This document shows positions 42,691 through 52,854 of a stretch of 64,000 nucleotides of DNA, piece after piece (the stretch's first letter is position 1; each line of letters begins with the position of its first letter). A program made the position numbers and the translations under genes. Source of the DNA: Xanthomarina sp035306605 (lineage in GTDB: Bacteria > Bacteroidota > Bacteroidia > Flavobacteriales > Flavobacteriaceae); NCBI GenBank assembly GCA_035306605.1, contig DATGNR010000027.1, one strand, 5' to 3'. The notes beneath the pieces are model-generated. The model worked only from the letters and a program-made list of their open reading frames with translations, did not search any database and had not been told where the DNA came from.

Positions 42691-45303
42691 TTAGGCCATC
42701 TTTTTCTTCACCAACATTCGCTTAATTTCGTTGAGTTTCATAAGCGCCTCAACGGGCGTAAGTGTATCAATATCAATATGCAATATTTCTTCTTTAATGT
42801 TTTCCAGCAAAGGATCATCTAAATTGAAAAAACTTAGCTGCATATCATTATCGAGGCTTTTAACTTTTTCGGTTAACTCTTCACTTGAATGCGATTGTTC
42901 TAATTTTTTTAATATTTTATTAGCACGATGCAATACCTGCTGCGGCATTCCTGCCATTTTTGCCACGTGAATTCCGAAACTATGAGCAGATCCTCCTGGA
43001 ACCAACTTTCTTAAAAAAAGCACATTGTCCTTTAGTTCTTTTACCGAAACATTAAAGTTCTTAATCCGATCGAAGGTTTCGGTCATTTCATTTAATTCAT
43101 GATAATGTGTAGCAAAAAGAGTTTTAGCTTTCGAAGGATGTTCGTGCAAATACTCGCTTATTGCCCAAGCTATCGAAATTCCATCGTAAGTACTAGTCCC
43201 TCTTCCTATTTCGTCAAGTAAAACCAAACTTCTTTCTGACAAATTATTTAGAATGGAGGCTGTTTCGTTCATTTCCACCATAAAAGTAGATTCCCCCATA
43301 GAAATATTGTCGCTAGCTCCTACTCTAGTGAATATTTTATCCACTAAACCTATTCTGGCTTCACGTGCTGGCACAAAACATCCTGTTTGAGCCAAGAGCA
43401 CAATTAATGCTGTTTGACGCAAAATAGCCGATTTACCAGACATATTTGGCCCGGTAATCATAATAATTTGTTGAGCTTCCCGATTTAACAAGACATCATT
43501 AGCAATATATGCTTCACTTGGCGGCAATTGTTTTTCAATAACTGGGTGCCTTCCGTCTTTAATATCTAAGTCGGTTGAATTATCAATAATTGGATATACG
43601 TAATTATTCTCGCTAGCCAATTGAGCAAATCCACATAAACAGTCTAACTGCCCAATAAGGTTGGCATTTTGCTGAACTGGTTTAATGTATTGCATCATCC
43701 AACCAATCAATTCAGAAAACAATTGTTGTTCTATGGCTAAAATGCGTTCTTCTGCCCCAAGTATTTTGGATTCATATTCTTTTAGTTCTTCGGTAATATA
43801 GCGCTCAGCATTAACCAAAGTTTGCTTTCTAATCCATTCGGCAGGAACTTTATCCTTATGAGTATTTCTAACTTCTATATAGTAGCCATAAACATTATTT
43901 GAACCTATTTTTAATGATGATATTCCTGTACGTTCGCTTTCGCGCTTTATCATATTGTCCAGATAGGTTTTCCCTGAATGAGACAAACCTCGTAATTCGT
44001 CTAATTCTGAAGAAAACCCTTCTGCAATAGTAAATCCTTTTAATACGTTTACAGGCGCATCTTCAAATAAGGTTTCCTTAATTTTTTCACGAAGTACTTG
44101 ACATCCTTGAAGCGTATCTCCAATAACTTTTAAAGACTCGTTATTGCAGTTGGTAGCCAATGCTTTTATAGGCACAATAGCCTCTAATGAGTTTTTAAGT
44201 TGAATTACCTCTCTTGGATTTACCTTCGAGGTTGCCACCTTAGAAATTAATCGTTCTATATCGCCAATATGCTTAATATGATTTTGGATTTTCAGAAGCT
44301 CATTGGGGTTTTTAGTCAAATAATCAACTACTTCATGGCGTTGTTTTATTTGCTTCAAATCTTTCAATGGAAGCGCTAACCAACGTTTCAGTAAACGTCC
44401 TCCCATTGGCGAAATGGTTTTATCAATAACATTTAGGAGTGTTACAGCATTATTATTAGTTGAATAGTAAAGCTCCAAATTTCTAATTGTAAACCTATCC
44501 ATCCACACATAATCATCTTCAGCAATTCTAGCAATAGCCGTAATGTGCTGTAGCTTGTTGTGTTGAGTTTCTGCCAAATAATGAAGTATAGAACCTGATG
44601 CAATTATTCCTTCATTCAAATCTTCAATTCCAAACCCTTTTAATGTTTTTGTATCGAAATGCTTGATTAAAGTTTCTTTAGAATAATCAATTTGATAAAC
44701 CCAATCCTCTAAATAAAACGTATGAAAGTCGTCGCCAAAAGCAGTTTTAAAATTGTTTCGCTTTTGTTTAGACACCAACACTTCACTTGGTTTAAAATTT
44801 TGAAGTAATTTATCTATATATTCCTCATTACCTTGAGATGTTAAAAACTCTCCTGTTGTAATGTCCAAAAATGAAATTCCTATATTGGTTTTCCCGAAGT
44901 AAACCGAACACAAGAAGTTATTGGATTTAGATTTAAGCACCTCATCATTAAAAGCTACACCGGGTGTTACAAGTTCCGTAACCCCTCGTTTTACAATGTT
45001 TTTAGTAAGTTTGGGATCTTCAAGCTGATCGCAAATAGCAACCCGCTCTCCGGCCTTCACCAGTTTTGGCAAATAAGTATTTAACGAGTGATGAGGAAAT
45101 CCTGCCAATTCTGTTTCACTTTCGCTTCCTGCACCTCGTTTTGTCAGAATAATGTCTAAAATCTTAGCTGTCTTGATTGCGTCTTCACCAAAAGTTTCAT
45201 AAAAATCTCCCACGCGAAATAATAGCAATGCATCAGGATACTTAACCTTAATAGCATTGTACTGTTTCATTAAAGGCGTTACTTTTTTAGTCTTTTTCGT
45301 CAT
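42691..45303 (-). CDS. mutS: DNA mismatch repair protein MutS
   Basis: 870 residues. The mismatch-reading Phe-x-Glu is Phe34-Tyr35-Glu36 in VGDFYETFGEDA. Connector, lever and clamp domains follow, and the ABC-type ATPase has Walker A GPNMSGKSAILRQT, the MGESTFMVEMNETASIL segment and Walker B LVLLDEIGRGTSTYDG. It is full length (MutS1). Its own promoter is not obvious in the 366-bp upstream region. Confidence 0.97.
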   Translation of the reverse strand: MTKKTKKVTPLMKQYNAIKVKYPDALLLFRVGDFYETFGEDAIKTAKILDIILTKRGAGSESETELAGFPHHSLNTYLPKLVKAGERVAICDQLEDPKLTKNIVKRGVTELVTPGVAFNDEVLKSKSNNFLCSVYFGKTNIGISFLDITTGEFLTSQGNEEYIDKLLQNFKPSEVLVSKQKRNNFKTAFGDDFHTFYLEDWVYQIDYSKETLIKHFDTKTLKGFGIEDLNEGIIASGSILHYLAETQHNKLQHITAIARIAEDDYVWMDRFTIRNLELYYSTNNNAVTLLNVIDKTISPMGGRLLKRWLALPLKDLKQIKQRHEVVDYLTKNPNELLKIQNHIKHIGDIERLISKVATSKVNPREVIQLKNSLEAIVPIKALATNCNNESLKVIGDTLQGCQVLREKIKETLFEDAPVNVLKGFTIAEGFSSELDELRGLSHSGKTYLDNMIKRESERTGISSLKIGSNNVYGYYIEVRNTHKDKVPAEWIRKQTLVNAERYITEELKEYESKILGAEERILAIEQQLFSELIGWMMQYIKPVQQNANLIGQLDCLCGFAQLASENNYVYPIIDNSTDLDIKDGRHPVIEKQLPPSEAYIANDVLLNREAQQIIMITGPNMSGKSAILRQTALIVLLAQTGCFVPAREARIGLVDKIFTRVGASDNISMGESTFMVEMNETASILNNLSERSLVLLDEIGRGTSTYDGISIAWAISEYLHEHPSKAKTLFATHYHELNEMTETFDRIKNFNVSVKELKDNVLFLRKLVPGGSAHSFGIHVAKMAGMPQQVLHRANKILKKLEQSHSSEELTEKVKSLDNDMQLSFFNLDDPLLENIKEEILHIDIDTLTPVEALMKLNEIKRMLVKKKMA

Positions 45304-45669
45304 CTTGTGTTTTTCATTCCATGAAGTAGTTATTCCTTCAATGGATAAATGATTTTTATGTGTTACTTTTGTGCTAAATTTAGAGTTGCTAAAGTAACCA
45401 ATATTTCATGTGTTATAAAGCCTGAACGGCAGAAATTATTTTCAATAATTGATAATTTTGAGTTAAAATTACCACGAAACTGACTGCTATCGAGCAGATA
45501 TGCAAAGTAAGTTTAAAAAGCTGAATCTTATAAAATTGTTAGAAACCTTACATTCATTTTTAAAATTAATTCGATTTGGTAATAAAAAAAAACAATCTAT
45601 CAATTCGTGGCAAAAAAAATTAAATTTTTAAATTAAACAAAAAGACTTCGGTTTTCAAGGAATATAAAT
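45304..45669. other. Divergent gap between mutS and the methyltransferase gene
   Basis: 366 bp without a gene. A TACTTTTG element (45364-45371) on the plus strand overlaps one arm of an inverted repeat GTTACTTT/AAAGTAAC (45362-45369 with 45391-45398). If used, it gives the downstream gene a leader of about 290 nt. Very AT-rich near 45580. Confidence 0.4.
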
Positions 45670-46209
45670 ATGCGCAAACTAAAAAACAGCGAACTAGACA
45701 GATTAAGTATTGAAGATTTTAAGGAAGTTGCTAAAACACCCTTAATTATTATACTTGACAATATAAGAAGCCTTAATAATATTGGCTCTGTTTTTAGAAC
45801 AAGTGACGCTTTTTTAATTGAAAAAATTTATCTCTGCGGAATTACTGCTACTCCCCCACATAAAGACATTCATAAAACTGCCTTAGGAAGCACCGAAACT
45901 GTAGAGTGGGAATACGTTGAAAACACTTTGGATTTAGTTGAAAAATTAAAAAATGATAGTATTAAAATAATATCTATTGAACAAGCTGAGAACGCTACTA
46001 TGCTGAACGACTTCATACCTCAACCACAAACCAAATACGCACTTGTTTTTGGAAATGAAGTAAAAGGTGTGGCCCAGAACATTGTTAGCAATAGCGATGT
46101 AGTTGTAGAAATTCCTCAATTTGGAACCAAACATTCTTTAAATATTTCCGTGAGTGCCGGCGTAGTTATCTGGGACTTATTTTCTAAGTTATCAGTTTTA
46201 AAAAGTTAA
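45670..46209 (+). CDS. TrmH/SpoU-family RNA 2'-O-methyltransferase
   Basis: 179 residues, the SPOUT fold alone without an RNA-binding extension. Motif 1 NNIGSVFRTSDAF, motif 2 LVFGNEVKGV, motif 3 IPQFGTKHSLNISVSAGVVIWDLF. It methylates ribose in tRNA or rRNA; the exact site is unknown. Convergent with the folK-dNK gene 21 bp downstream. Confidence 0.9.
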   Translation: MRKLKNSELDRLSIEDFKEVAKTPLIIILDNIRSLNNIGSVFRTSDAFLIEKIYLCGITATPPHKDIHKTALGSTETVEWEYVENTLDLVEKLKNDSIKIISIEQAENATMLNDFIPQPQTKYALVFGNEVKGVAQNIVSNSDVVVEIPQFGTKHSLNISVSAGVVIWDLFSKLSVLKS

Positions 46210-46230
46210 CTCTTTAATTAAAACTAAGTT

Positions 46231-47373
46231 TTAAACAGGATCTTTTTCCCGACAGATTTCACCTAAAACCCAAAAATAGTCCTCTCGGTTTTCAACAAAA
46301 TCTTTATCAGAAACATCTATAATCTTCACATTCAATTCTGATTGATTTTTTAGAAATTCTAGATATCCAGAGTTTATTTTTTCTAAATAATCATTAGCAA
46401 TATTTTGCTCGTATTCACGTCCTCTTTTTCTAATATTTGCTTGCAAACGTTCTGTGTTTTGATACAAATACACATACAAATCTGGTTTTGCAATGTCCTT
46501 ATACATTAGGTAAAAAAGTTTTCTATAAAGATTAAACTCGTCTTCCGGCAAGGTGATTTTAGAAAATATCAACGATTTATAGATATCGTAATCACTGATA
46601 ATAAAATCCTTGAACAAATCGTATTGAGATAAGTCGTCACTAATTTGTTGATATCTATCTGCTAGAAAAGACATCTCTAAAGTAAAGGCATAGCGTTTTG
46701 CATCTTCATAGAATTTAGGTAAAAACGGATTTTCCGCGAAACGTTCTAGAATTAGTTTCGCATTAAAATCGTTCGAAATCATAGTAGATAAGCTAGTTTT
46801 ACCTGCTCCTATATTACCTTCAATTGCTATATAATTATAATTTGATAACTGAAACTGTTTGCCAGGATTCTTTAACCAGATATTTATTGAGTTTAATTCA
46901 CTAGTATCTTCACATTCAACTAATAATTCCGAAATAGTTTTATAAAATTTTGGGTGATTTAATTTAGGTGCAATCTCCAACAAAGGTTTTAAAACAAATT
47001 TTCGCTTATGAAGCTCCGGATGTGGCACTTGCAGAATTTTTGTGTCTATTATTTTTTCATCCACAAACAAGATGTCCAAATCAATGGTTCTAGACTGGTA
47101 GCCTTGTTGTTCTCCCCTAATTCTTCCCAACGAAGTTTCAATATCCAGTAATTTCTGCATAACTATTTCTGGGGAGACTTCTGTTTCTAAAATAACACAG
47201 CAGTTTAGAAAATCGTCGCCTTCAAAACCAACAGCAGGCGTGTTGTAAACTTTCGAAATGATGTTTATTTTCCCTATTTTTCGAAAAATAAGATTAATAG
47301 CGTCTTGAAGATATTTTAATCTATCACCTTTATTGCTACCTAAAGAAATATAAAAATTTTGTCGTGTATCCAT
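46231..47373 (-). CDS. folK: FolK-deoxynucleoside kinase fusion
   Basis: 380 residues. Residues 1-165 are 6-hydroxymethyl-dihydropterin pyrophosphokinase (ISLGSNKGDR, RTIDLDILFVDEK). Residues about 178-380 are a deoxynucleoside kinase (P-loop IEGNIGAGKTSLS at about 184-196). The first makes a folate precursor, the second phosphorylates salvaged deoxynucleosides. The fusion is a known Bacteroidota arrangement and joins two routes that converge on thymidylate. Each half looks intact. Confidence 0.93.
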   Translation of the reverse strand: MDTRQNFYISLGSNKGDRLKYLQDAINLIFRKIGKINIISKVYNTPAVGFEGDDFLNCCVILETEVSPEIVMQKLLDIETSLGRIRGEQQGYQSRTIDLDILFVDEKIIDTKILQVPHPELHKRKFVLKPLLEIAPKLNHPKFYKTISELLVECEDTSELNSINIWLKNPGKQFQLSNYNYIAIEGNIGAGKTSLSTMISNDFNAKLILERFAENPFLPKFYEDAKRYAFTLEMSFLADRYQQISDDLSQYDLFKDFIISDYDIYKSLIFSKITLPEDEFNLYRKLFYLMYKDIAKPDLYVYLYQNTERLQANIRKRGREYEQNIANDYLEKINSGYLEFLKNQSELNVKIIDVSDKDFVENREDYFWVLGEICREKDPV

Positions 47374-47410
47374 TGAAAAAACAAATTAACTAAAAGAAAG
47401 TTTAATAGTT

Positions 47411-47418
47411 TATCTTTG
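47411..47418 (+). promoter_or_regulatory. -7 promoter element upstream of the AsmA gene
   Basis: TATCTTTG, exact TAnnTTTG match on the plus strand, 246 bp before the AsmA ATG. Within this leader lies a 35-codon frame from 47445 (MNIKKISNTRILLTLNQL) that is too short to call a gene. Confidence 0.4.
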
Positions 47419-47664
47419 TTGCTCCTATTTATTCACAATTTAATATGAACATAAAGAAAATAAGCAATACAAGGATTTTACTTACATTAAACCAGCTTTC
47501 TATCACTTTAAATTATCTAGGGATTTTTCACTTAAAAAATGCTTCAGTTTAAAAACAATCAAAAAGCAAACCTGCTATAATATTAAAGTTTTATTAAACT
47601 TTTGGACAATAGCAACTTTGCTCTTAATTTATACGTATATACTTACACAAATTTATCACATCAC

Positions 47665-50352
47665 ATGAAAAAAGTTTTAAAAATTACTGGAATTACATTA
47701 CTAGTTTTTCTGTTACTATTACTAGCCATCCCATTTGTATTTCAATCTAAAATAAAAGAGATTGTAAAACGTACAATTAATGAAAATGTTAATGCACATG
47801 TAGAATTTAGCGATGTAAGTCTAAGCTTTCTAAGAAGTTTCCCTCAGGCTCAAGTAAATGTTTCTGATTTAGTAATTACGAATTTCGAACCATTTAAAGA
47901 TGAAACCTTAGCTACAGCTAAATCCATTTCTTTAAACATGTCTATAAAAGAATTGTTTAAAAGTGCAGACGAAGGTCCAGTTGTGATAAATGCTATAAAT
48001 TTAAATGAAGCACTCATTAGTCTTAAATCAAATAAGAGAGGTGAAACTAATTACGATATAGCAAAAGATAGCGAAGAAACCGAAAGTTCTGACGACTCAA
48101 AAGGCTTTACTCTTGACATTAAAGATTACGCTATTGATAATAGTGCATTAACCTATTTAGACGAAAGCTCCAACATGACTTTCTATTTAACCGAAGTAAA
48201 CCACTCTGGAAAAGGAACTTTTTCTGGAGACATTTCGGAATTGGACACTAAAACAAGCGCTAGAATTAGCTTAAAAATTGATAGCACTGAATATTTAAGC
48301 AATAACGATATTAAACTAGACGCCTTAATTGGACTAGACCTTACCAATTCCAAATATACATTTAAAGAAAACAAAGGCTACATCAATCAATTACCGATAG
48401 AATTCCAAGGTTATGTTCAAATGTTAGACGAAGGCCAGGAAATGGATTTAACCTTTGAAAACCTAGGTTCTGATTTCAAAGACTTTTTAGCAGTTATCCC
48501 TAAAGCCTATTCCAAAGAATTAGAAAAGGTAGAAACATCTGGTAATTTCAAACTAAAAGGGATTATAAAAGGAAAAATGACTGAGGAAACCATTCCTACT
48601 TTAGATATCAATATGGTTTCTGATAATGCTTCGTTTAAGTATCCTGATTTACCTAAACGAGTAGAAAACATTTCAATTAATGCCTCTGTTAAAAATACCA
48701 CAGGATTAGTAGATGATACCTACGTGGACCTGCAAACATTGAATTTCAAAATTGACCAAGATATATTTAAGTCTTCTGCCGTAATTAGAAATTTAACAAA
48801 AAACATTCACGTTGATGCACACGTTGATGGTGTTTTAAACTTAGCAAACCTAAGCAAGGCCTATCCTATAGAACTAGACAACCAGCTAACAGGAATTTTA
48901 ATTGCAAAATTAAACACCAATTTTGATATGGAAGCCATAGAAAGCAATGCCTATCAACGTGTAAAAAGTGATGGAACTTTAAACATGAAAGGGTTTAAAT
49001 ACGATTCGGAAGATTTAGTGTACCCTATAGAAGTTTCTGAAGCTGCTATAACGTTTTACCCAGGAACTGTTAAGCTAAATAAATTTGATGCAACTACTGG
49101 AAAAAGCGACATTAAAGCCAATGGAACTATTCATAACTTACTTGGATTCGTTTTTAGTGACAAAAAACTACAAGGTGATTTTTATGTAAATTCCAATGCC
49201 TTTTATGTAAGTGATTTCATGACAGAAGACTCGACTGAAAATTCAAATAACAAAACAGCAAGCACTTCTGAAGATTTCAAGATTCCAGCTTTTTTAGATT
49301 GCAAAATACAGGCAGATGCAAAAACAGTTTATTATGATAATTTAACCTTAAAAGAAGTAAAAGGAAATCTGTACATTAAGGATGAGAAAGCTGTTTTACG
49401 AGATATGAGTTCGAATATTTTTCAAGGTAAACTACTATTGGACGGATATGTAGATACGGCATCAAAAACACCAACCTTTGTAATGAATTTGGACATGAGC
49501 CAGTTTGATATTTCACAATCATTTACCGGTATGGAGTTACTTCAAAGCTTAGCCCCAATTGCAAGTGCACTTCAAGGAAAATTAAATAGTACCATTGCAC
49601 TTTCAGGTAATTTAGGAGCTGATTTTACTCCAGATTTAAATACTATTGACGGAAACGCTCTTGCTGAACTACAAACCACAGAAATTAAGCCTAAAAACGA
49701 AGCATTAATGAACGCTTTAAGCGGTGCTTTGAGTTTTGTAGATTTTAGTAAATTAGATTTAAATAACTTAAAAACTTATTTAACTTTTGAAGATGGCATG
49801 GTAAACATTAAGCCTTTCGATATACAATATAACGACATAGCAATAACCATTGCAGGCTCCCATAGCTTCACCAACAATATGAATTACAGTGCTGTTCTTC
49901 AAGTTCCAGCAAAATACTTAGGCAGCGACATCAACAGGTTAATAGGTAAAATAGATGATAAAGCCGTGAATAATATTTCTATTCCAGTAACAGCAAATAT
50001 TACTGGAACATTCAATAATCCGAGTGTTAAAACTGATTTAACAAGTGGTGTTACCAATTTAACAAAACAACTCGTTGAAATTGAAAAACAAAAATTAATA
50101 AATAAGGGTAAGGATCAAATAATTGATTTAATTGGCGATCTTAATAACACGCAAACACCTAGCAAACCAAAAGACTCAACAAGTACTACCAAACCAACAT
50201 CAAACCCAATAAAGAATGTCTTGGACGACATTATTCAAGGAGGTAGTACGAAGCCAAAAGACTCAACAAACACCACGAAACCAAAATCGATTAAGGATTT
50301 AATTAATTACCCAAAAACGAATAAAAATCCAAAAACAGACACCATACCTTAA
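47665..50352 (+). CDS. AsmA-family envelope protein
   Basis: 895 residues from the ATG at 47665 (MKKVLKITGITLLVFLLLLLAI); a TTG-initiated extension to 47602 precedes the membrane helix without reason. One N-terminal helix (about 5-25) anchors a very long beta-rich region, the AsmA/bridge-like fold thought to move lipids between inner and outer membranes. An unusual C-terminal tail (about 833-895) is Lys/Asp/Ser/Thr/Pro-rich and contains two copies of KPKDSTxTTKPxS. Precedes rpoD by 149 bp. Confidence 0.85.
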   Translation: MKKVLKITGITLLVFLLLLLAIPFVFQSKIKEIVKRTINENVNAHVEFSDVSLSFLRSFPQAQVNVSDLVITNFEPFKDETLATAKSISLNMSIKELFKSADEGPVVINAINLNEALISLKSNKRGETNYDIAKDSEETESSDDSKGFTLDIKDYAIDNSALTYLDESSNMTFYLTEVNHSGKGTFSGDISELDTKTSARISLKIDSTEYLSNNDIKLDALIGLDLTNSKYTFKENKGYINQLPIEFQGYVQMLDEGQEMDLTFENLGSDFKDFLAVIPKAYSKELEKVETSGNFKLKGIIKGKMTEETIPTLDINMVSDNASFKYPDLPKRVENISINASVKNTTGLVDDTYVDLQTLNFKIDQDIFKSSAVIRNLTKNIHVDAHVDGVLNLANLSKAYPIELDNQLTGILIAKLNTNFDMEAIESNAYQRVKSDGTLNMKGFKYDSEDLVYPIEVSEAAITFYPGTVKLNKFDATTGKSDIKANGTIHNLLGFVFSDKKLQGDFYVNSNAFYVSDFMTEDSTENSNNKTASTSEDFKIPAFLDCKIQADAKTVYYDNLTLKEVKGNLYIKDEKAVLRDMSSNIFQGKLLLDGYVDTASKTPTFVMNLDMSQFDISQSFTGMELLQSLAPIASALQGKLNSTIALSGNLGADFTPDLNTIDGNALAELQTTEIKPKNEALMNALSGALSFVDFSKLDLNNLKTYLTFEDGMVNIKPFDIQYNDIAITIAGSHSFTNNMNYSAVLQVPAKYLGSDINRLIGKIDDKAVNNISIPVTANITGTFNNPSVKTDLTSGVTNLTKQLVEIEKQKLINKGKDQIIDLIGDLNNTQTPSKPKDSTSTTKPTSNPIKNVLDDIIQGGSTKPKDSTNTTKPKSIKDLINYPKTNKNPKTDTIP

Positions 50353-50501
50353 GACTTTTTACAATTCACAATGATTTGTTAAAGTTTATTGATTATCAAT
50401 AGGTTACATTGTTGCTTCTTAAAAGAAACCGGCATTAATTTGGATTTGTCATAAAAAAGGTTATATTGATAGATTAACTTAACACTTTTAAAACAATCTG
50501 A

Positions 50502-51365
50502 ATGAGGCAATTAAAAATCACCAAGCAAGTTACAAATAGAGAGTCTAAATCCTTAGACAAATATTTGCAAGACATTAGTAAAATTCCTTTAATTACTGCG
50601 GATGAAGAGGTTGAATTAGCACAGCGTATTCGTGAAGGAGACCAACTTGCTTTAGATAAGTTAACCACTTCTAACCTAAGATTTGTGGTATCTGTTGCTA
50701 AACAATATCAAAATCAAGGGCTAACATTACCAGATTTAATAAACGAAGGTAATGCTGGTTTGGTAAAAGCCGCTAAACGCTTTGATGAAACTAGAGGTTT
50801 TAAATTTATTTCCTATGCTGTTTGGTGGATTAGACAAGCTATTTTACAAGCCTTGGCTGAACAATCTAGAATTGTACGTTTACCATTAAATAAAATTGGT
50901 TCTATTAATAAAATTAATAAAGCTTATTCTTATTTAGAACAAACTCATGAGCGCCCACCAAGTCCAGAAGAAATTGCCAACGAATTAGAAATGACTATTT
51001 CAGATGTAAAGCAATCTTTAAAAATTTCAGGCAGACACTTATCTATGGATGCTCCTTTAAAAGAAGGAGAAGATTCTAACCTTTACGATGTAGTATCGTA
51101 CGGAGAGTCTCCAAATCCAGATCAAGACTTAATGAGTGCTTCGTTAAACTTAGAAGTAAATAGAGCCCTAGACACCTTATCTCAAAGGGAAGCTGATGTA
51201 GTAAGACTTTATTATGGCATTAACAACGAGCAACCTATGAGTCTTGAAGAAATTGGTGAAACCTTTGGACTAACAAGAGAGCGCGTCAGACAGATAAAAG
51301 AAAAAGGTATTAGAAGACTTAGACACACTTCTAAAAACAAAATACTAAGGACTTATTTAGGATAA
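50502..51365 (+). CDS. rpoD: Primary RNA polymerase sigma factor
   Basis: 287 residues, the short Bacteroidota form without region 1.1 or the large non-conserved insert. Region 1.2 DKYLQDISKIPLITADEEVELAQRI, region 2 LINEGNAGLVKAAKRFDETRGFKFISYAVWWIRQAI, region 3, and region 4 SLEEIGETFGLTRERVRQIKEKGIRRLR. It reads the TTG/TAnnTTTG promoters used in this window. rpsU follows after 43 nt. Confidence 0.97.
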   Translation: MRQLKITKQVTNRESKSLDKYLQDISKIPLITADEEVELAQRIREGDQLALDKLTTSNLRFVVSVAKQYQNQGLTLPDLINEGNAGLVKAAKRFDETRGFKFISYAVWWIRQAILQALAEQSRIVRLPLNKIGSINKINKAYSYLEQTHERPPSPEEIANELEMTISDVKQSLKISGRHLSMDAPLKEGEDSNLYDVVSYGESPNPDQDLMSASLNLEVNRALDTLSQREADVVRLYYGINNEQPMSLEEIGETFGLTRERVRQIKEKGIRRLRHTSKNKILRTYLG

Positions 51366-51408
51366 CCTTTAATAAATAATTAACTTTAACCCTACTTAAA
51401 ACAATCAG

Positions 51409-51603
51409 ATGATAAGAATTGAAATTAAAGACGGAGAAAAAATTGATAGAGCTCTAAAACGTTACAAAAAGAAACATCGTAATGTAAAAATTATGCAGAA
51501 CATTAGAGAAAATCAATTCTTTACAAAACCTTCAGTTAAAAAAAGAAGACAATTACAAAAAGCTTCATACATTCAACATTTAAGAGACCAAGAAGATATC
51601 TAG
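51409..51603 (+). CDS. rpsU: 30S ribosomal protein S21
   Basis: 64 residues, very basic, with the S21 pattern DRALKRYKKKHRNVKIMQNIRE and a KPSVKKRRQ stretch. It sits by the anti-Shine-Dalgarno region of 16S rRNA; in Bacteroidota this region is known to be sequestered. Next to rpoD and 6 nt before a GNAT gene. Confidence 0.96.
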   Translation: MIRIEIKDGEKIDRALKRYKKKHRNVKIMQNIRENQFFTKPSVKKRRQLQKASYIQHLRDQEDI

Positions 51604-51609
51604 ACTTTT

Positions 51610-52056
51610 ATGCTTTCATTTAAAGTATATAATTCTAAATCGAAACCTTCAGAAGAAGAGAAACAGTTTATTGTTGATTTTTTACATAAGCATTTACAAG
51701 AATTTAGTGATACCAAAAAGGCTATTTCTAAATGCTTGGATTACGCCGTAAAAAACACAGTTTCTTCCTTTGGAGGTTTTATTTTGGAATTAAGGGAACA
51801 CAATAAGGTACAAGGCATTGCCATTATCAACCAAACGGGAATGGCAGATTATATTCCTGAAAACATTTTGGTTTATGTTGCAGTCCATAAGAATGCTAGA
51901 GGCAAAGGCTTTGGCGTAAAACTAATTCAAGAAGTTATATCGTTAACTGAAGGTGACATTGCACTTCATGTAGAGCCAAACAATCCAGCAGTAAAACTCT
52001 ATGAAAAATTAGGGTTTACTAACAAGTATTTAGAAATGCGCCTGCAAAAAGATTGA
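51610..52056 (+). CDS. GNAT-family N-acetyltransferase
   Basis: 148 residues. Acetyl-CoA loop VAVHKNARGKGFGVKLIQEVI and a C-terminal NNPAVKLYEKLGFTNKYLEMRLQKD. The substrate is unknown. It starts 6 nt after rpsU and may be a RimI-like acetylase of a ribosomal or other protein, but nothing in the sequence shows that. Convergent with the DUF2797 gene. Confidence 0.85.
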   Translation: MLSFKVYNSKSKPSEEEKQFIVDFLHKHLQEFSDTKKAISKCLDYAVKNTVSSFGGFILELREHNKVQGIAIINQTGMADYIPENILVYVAVHKNARGKGFGVKLIQEVISLTEGDIALHVEPNNPAVKLYEKLGFTNKYLEMRLQKD

Positions 52057-52059
52057 TGC

Positions 52060-52854
52060 CTAAGCAACAGATATTGCTACCACATAACCTTCACTACTTC
52101 TTACATTAAAAACAGTTTCGTCCTCGAAGATTAAATACTGCCCTTTAATACCAACCAATTTACCTGTGTAATCAGGTGTTTTATCTAAATTTAAACTCTT
52201 AGGCTTTTTAGGGTACTGTAAAACAGGGAAATGAATATTAGTCTCAGAGTTAGAAGCTATATAGTATTCTTTAGCTTCATCTGGAATATATTGTTTTAAT
52301 TTTTCTCTCCAAGTCACCAAATCCTCATCGGCTATTTCATTTTTCAACATGGTTCGCCAATTGGTTTTATCTGCAACATATTCTTTTAAAGCAACCTCGG
52401 TAATACCAGCTAAATATCTATTAGGAACTTCAACAATTTCAATGGCTTCATGAGCTCCTTGATCAATCCAACGAGTTGGCACCTGACTTTTTCTGGTTAC
52501 TCCAACTTTTACATTACTAGAATTAGCTAAATACACAATATGCGGCTGTAATTGCACCCGCTTTTCATATTCTAGATCACGATCCTCCTTATCCAGATGC
52601 GCCGTACTTAGTTCTGGTTTCATAATCCAATCTGCCGCTTGTGGAATATCAAAAAAACAACTTTTACAAAATCCTTGTCTATAAATTGTTTTGTTTAAAC
52701 CACAATTTAAGCATTCATATCCCACAAGTTTTATATTTATAGTTTTATCTAACAACTGATTCATATTAATAAAATCAGCTTCAAATAACAGATAATATTG
52801 AATAGGATCGGAAAATTCCGTTGACATTTTTCTTAAAACACCTTGGTAAGTCAT
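52060..52854 (-). CDS. DUF2797 zinc-binding protein
   Basis: 264 residues. Zinc-ribbon-like CLNCGLNKTIYRQGFCKSCF near residue 49, then a core with PHIVYLANSSNVKVGVTRKSQVPTRWIDQGAHEAI, which recalls a GIY-YIG-like start (YLANS...KVGVT). Distant relation to GIY-YIG nucleases has been suggested from such motifs; no function is known. Divergent from the GH3 gene. Confidence 0.85.
   Translation of the reverse strand: MTYQGVLRKMSTEFSDPIQYYLLFEADFINMNQLLDKTINIKLVGYECLNCGLNKTIYRQGFCKSCFFDIPQAADWIMKPELSTAHLDKEDRDLEYEKRVQLQPHIVYLANSSNVKVGVTRKSQVPTRWIDQGAHEAIEIVEVPNRYLAGITEVALKEYVADKTNWRTMLKNEIADEDLVTWREKLKQYIPDEAKEYYIASNSETNIHFPVLQYPKKPKSLNLDKTPDYTGKLVGIKGQYLIFEDETVFNVRSSEGYVVAISVA

Noticed and set aside
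47445..47552. 35-codon frame in the AsmA leader
   Set aside because: Follows a promoter element but is too short and has no recognisable family.
47602..47664. TTG-initiated N-terminal extension of the AsmA-like gene
   Set aside because: The ATG at 47665 begins directly with the basic residues and membrane helix expected for the family.
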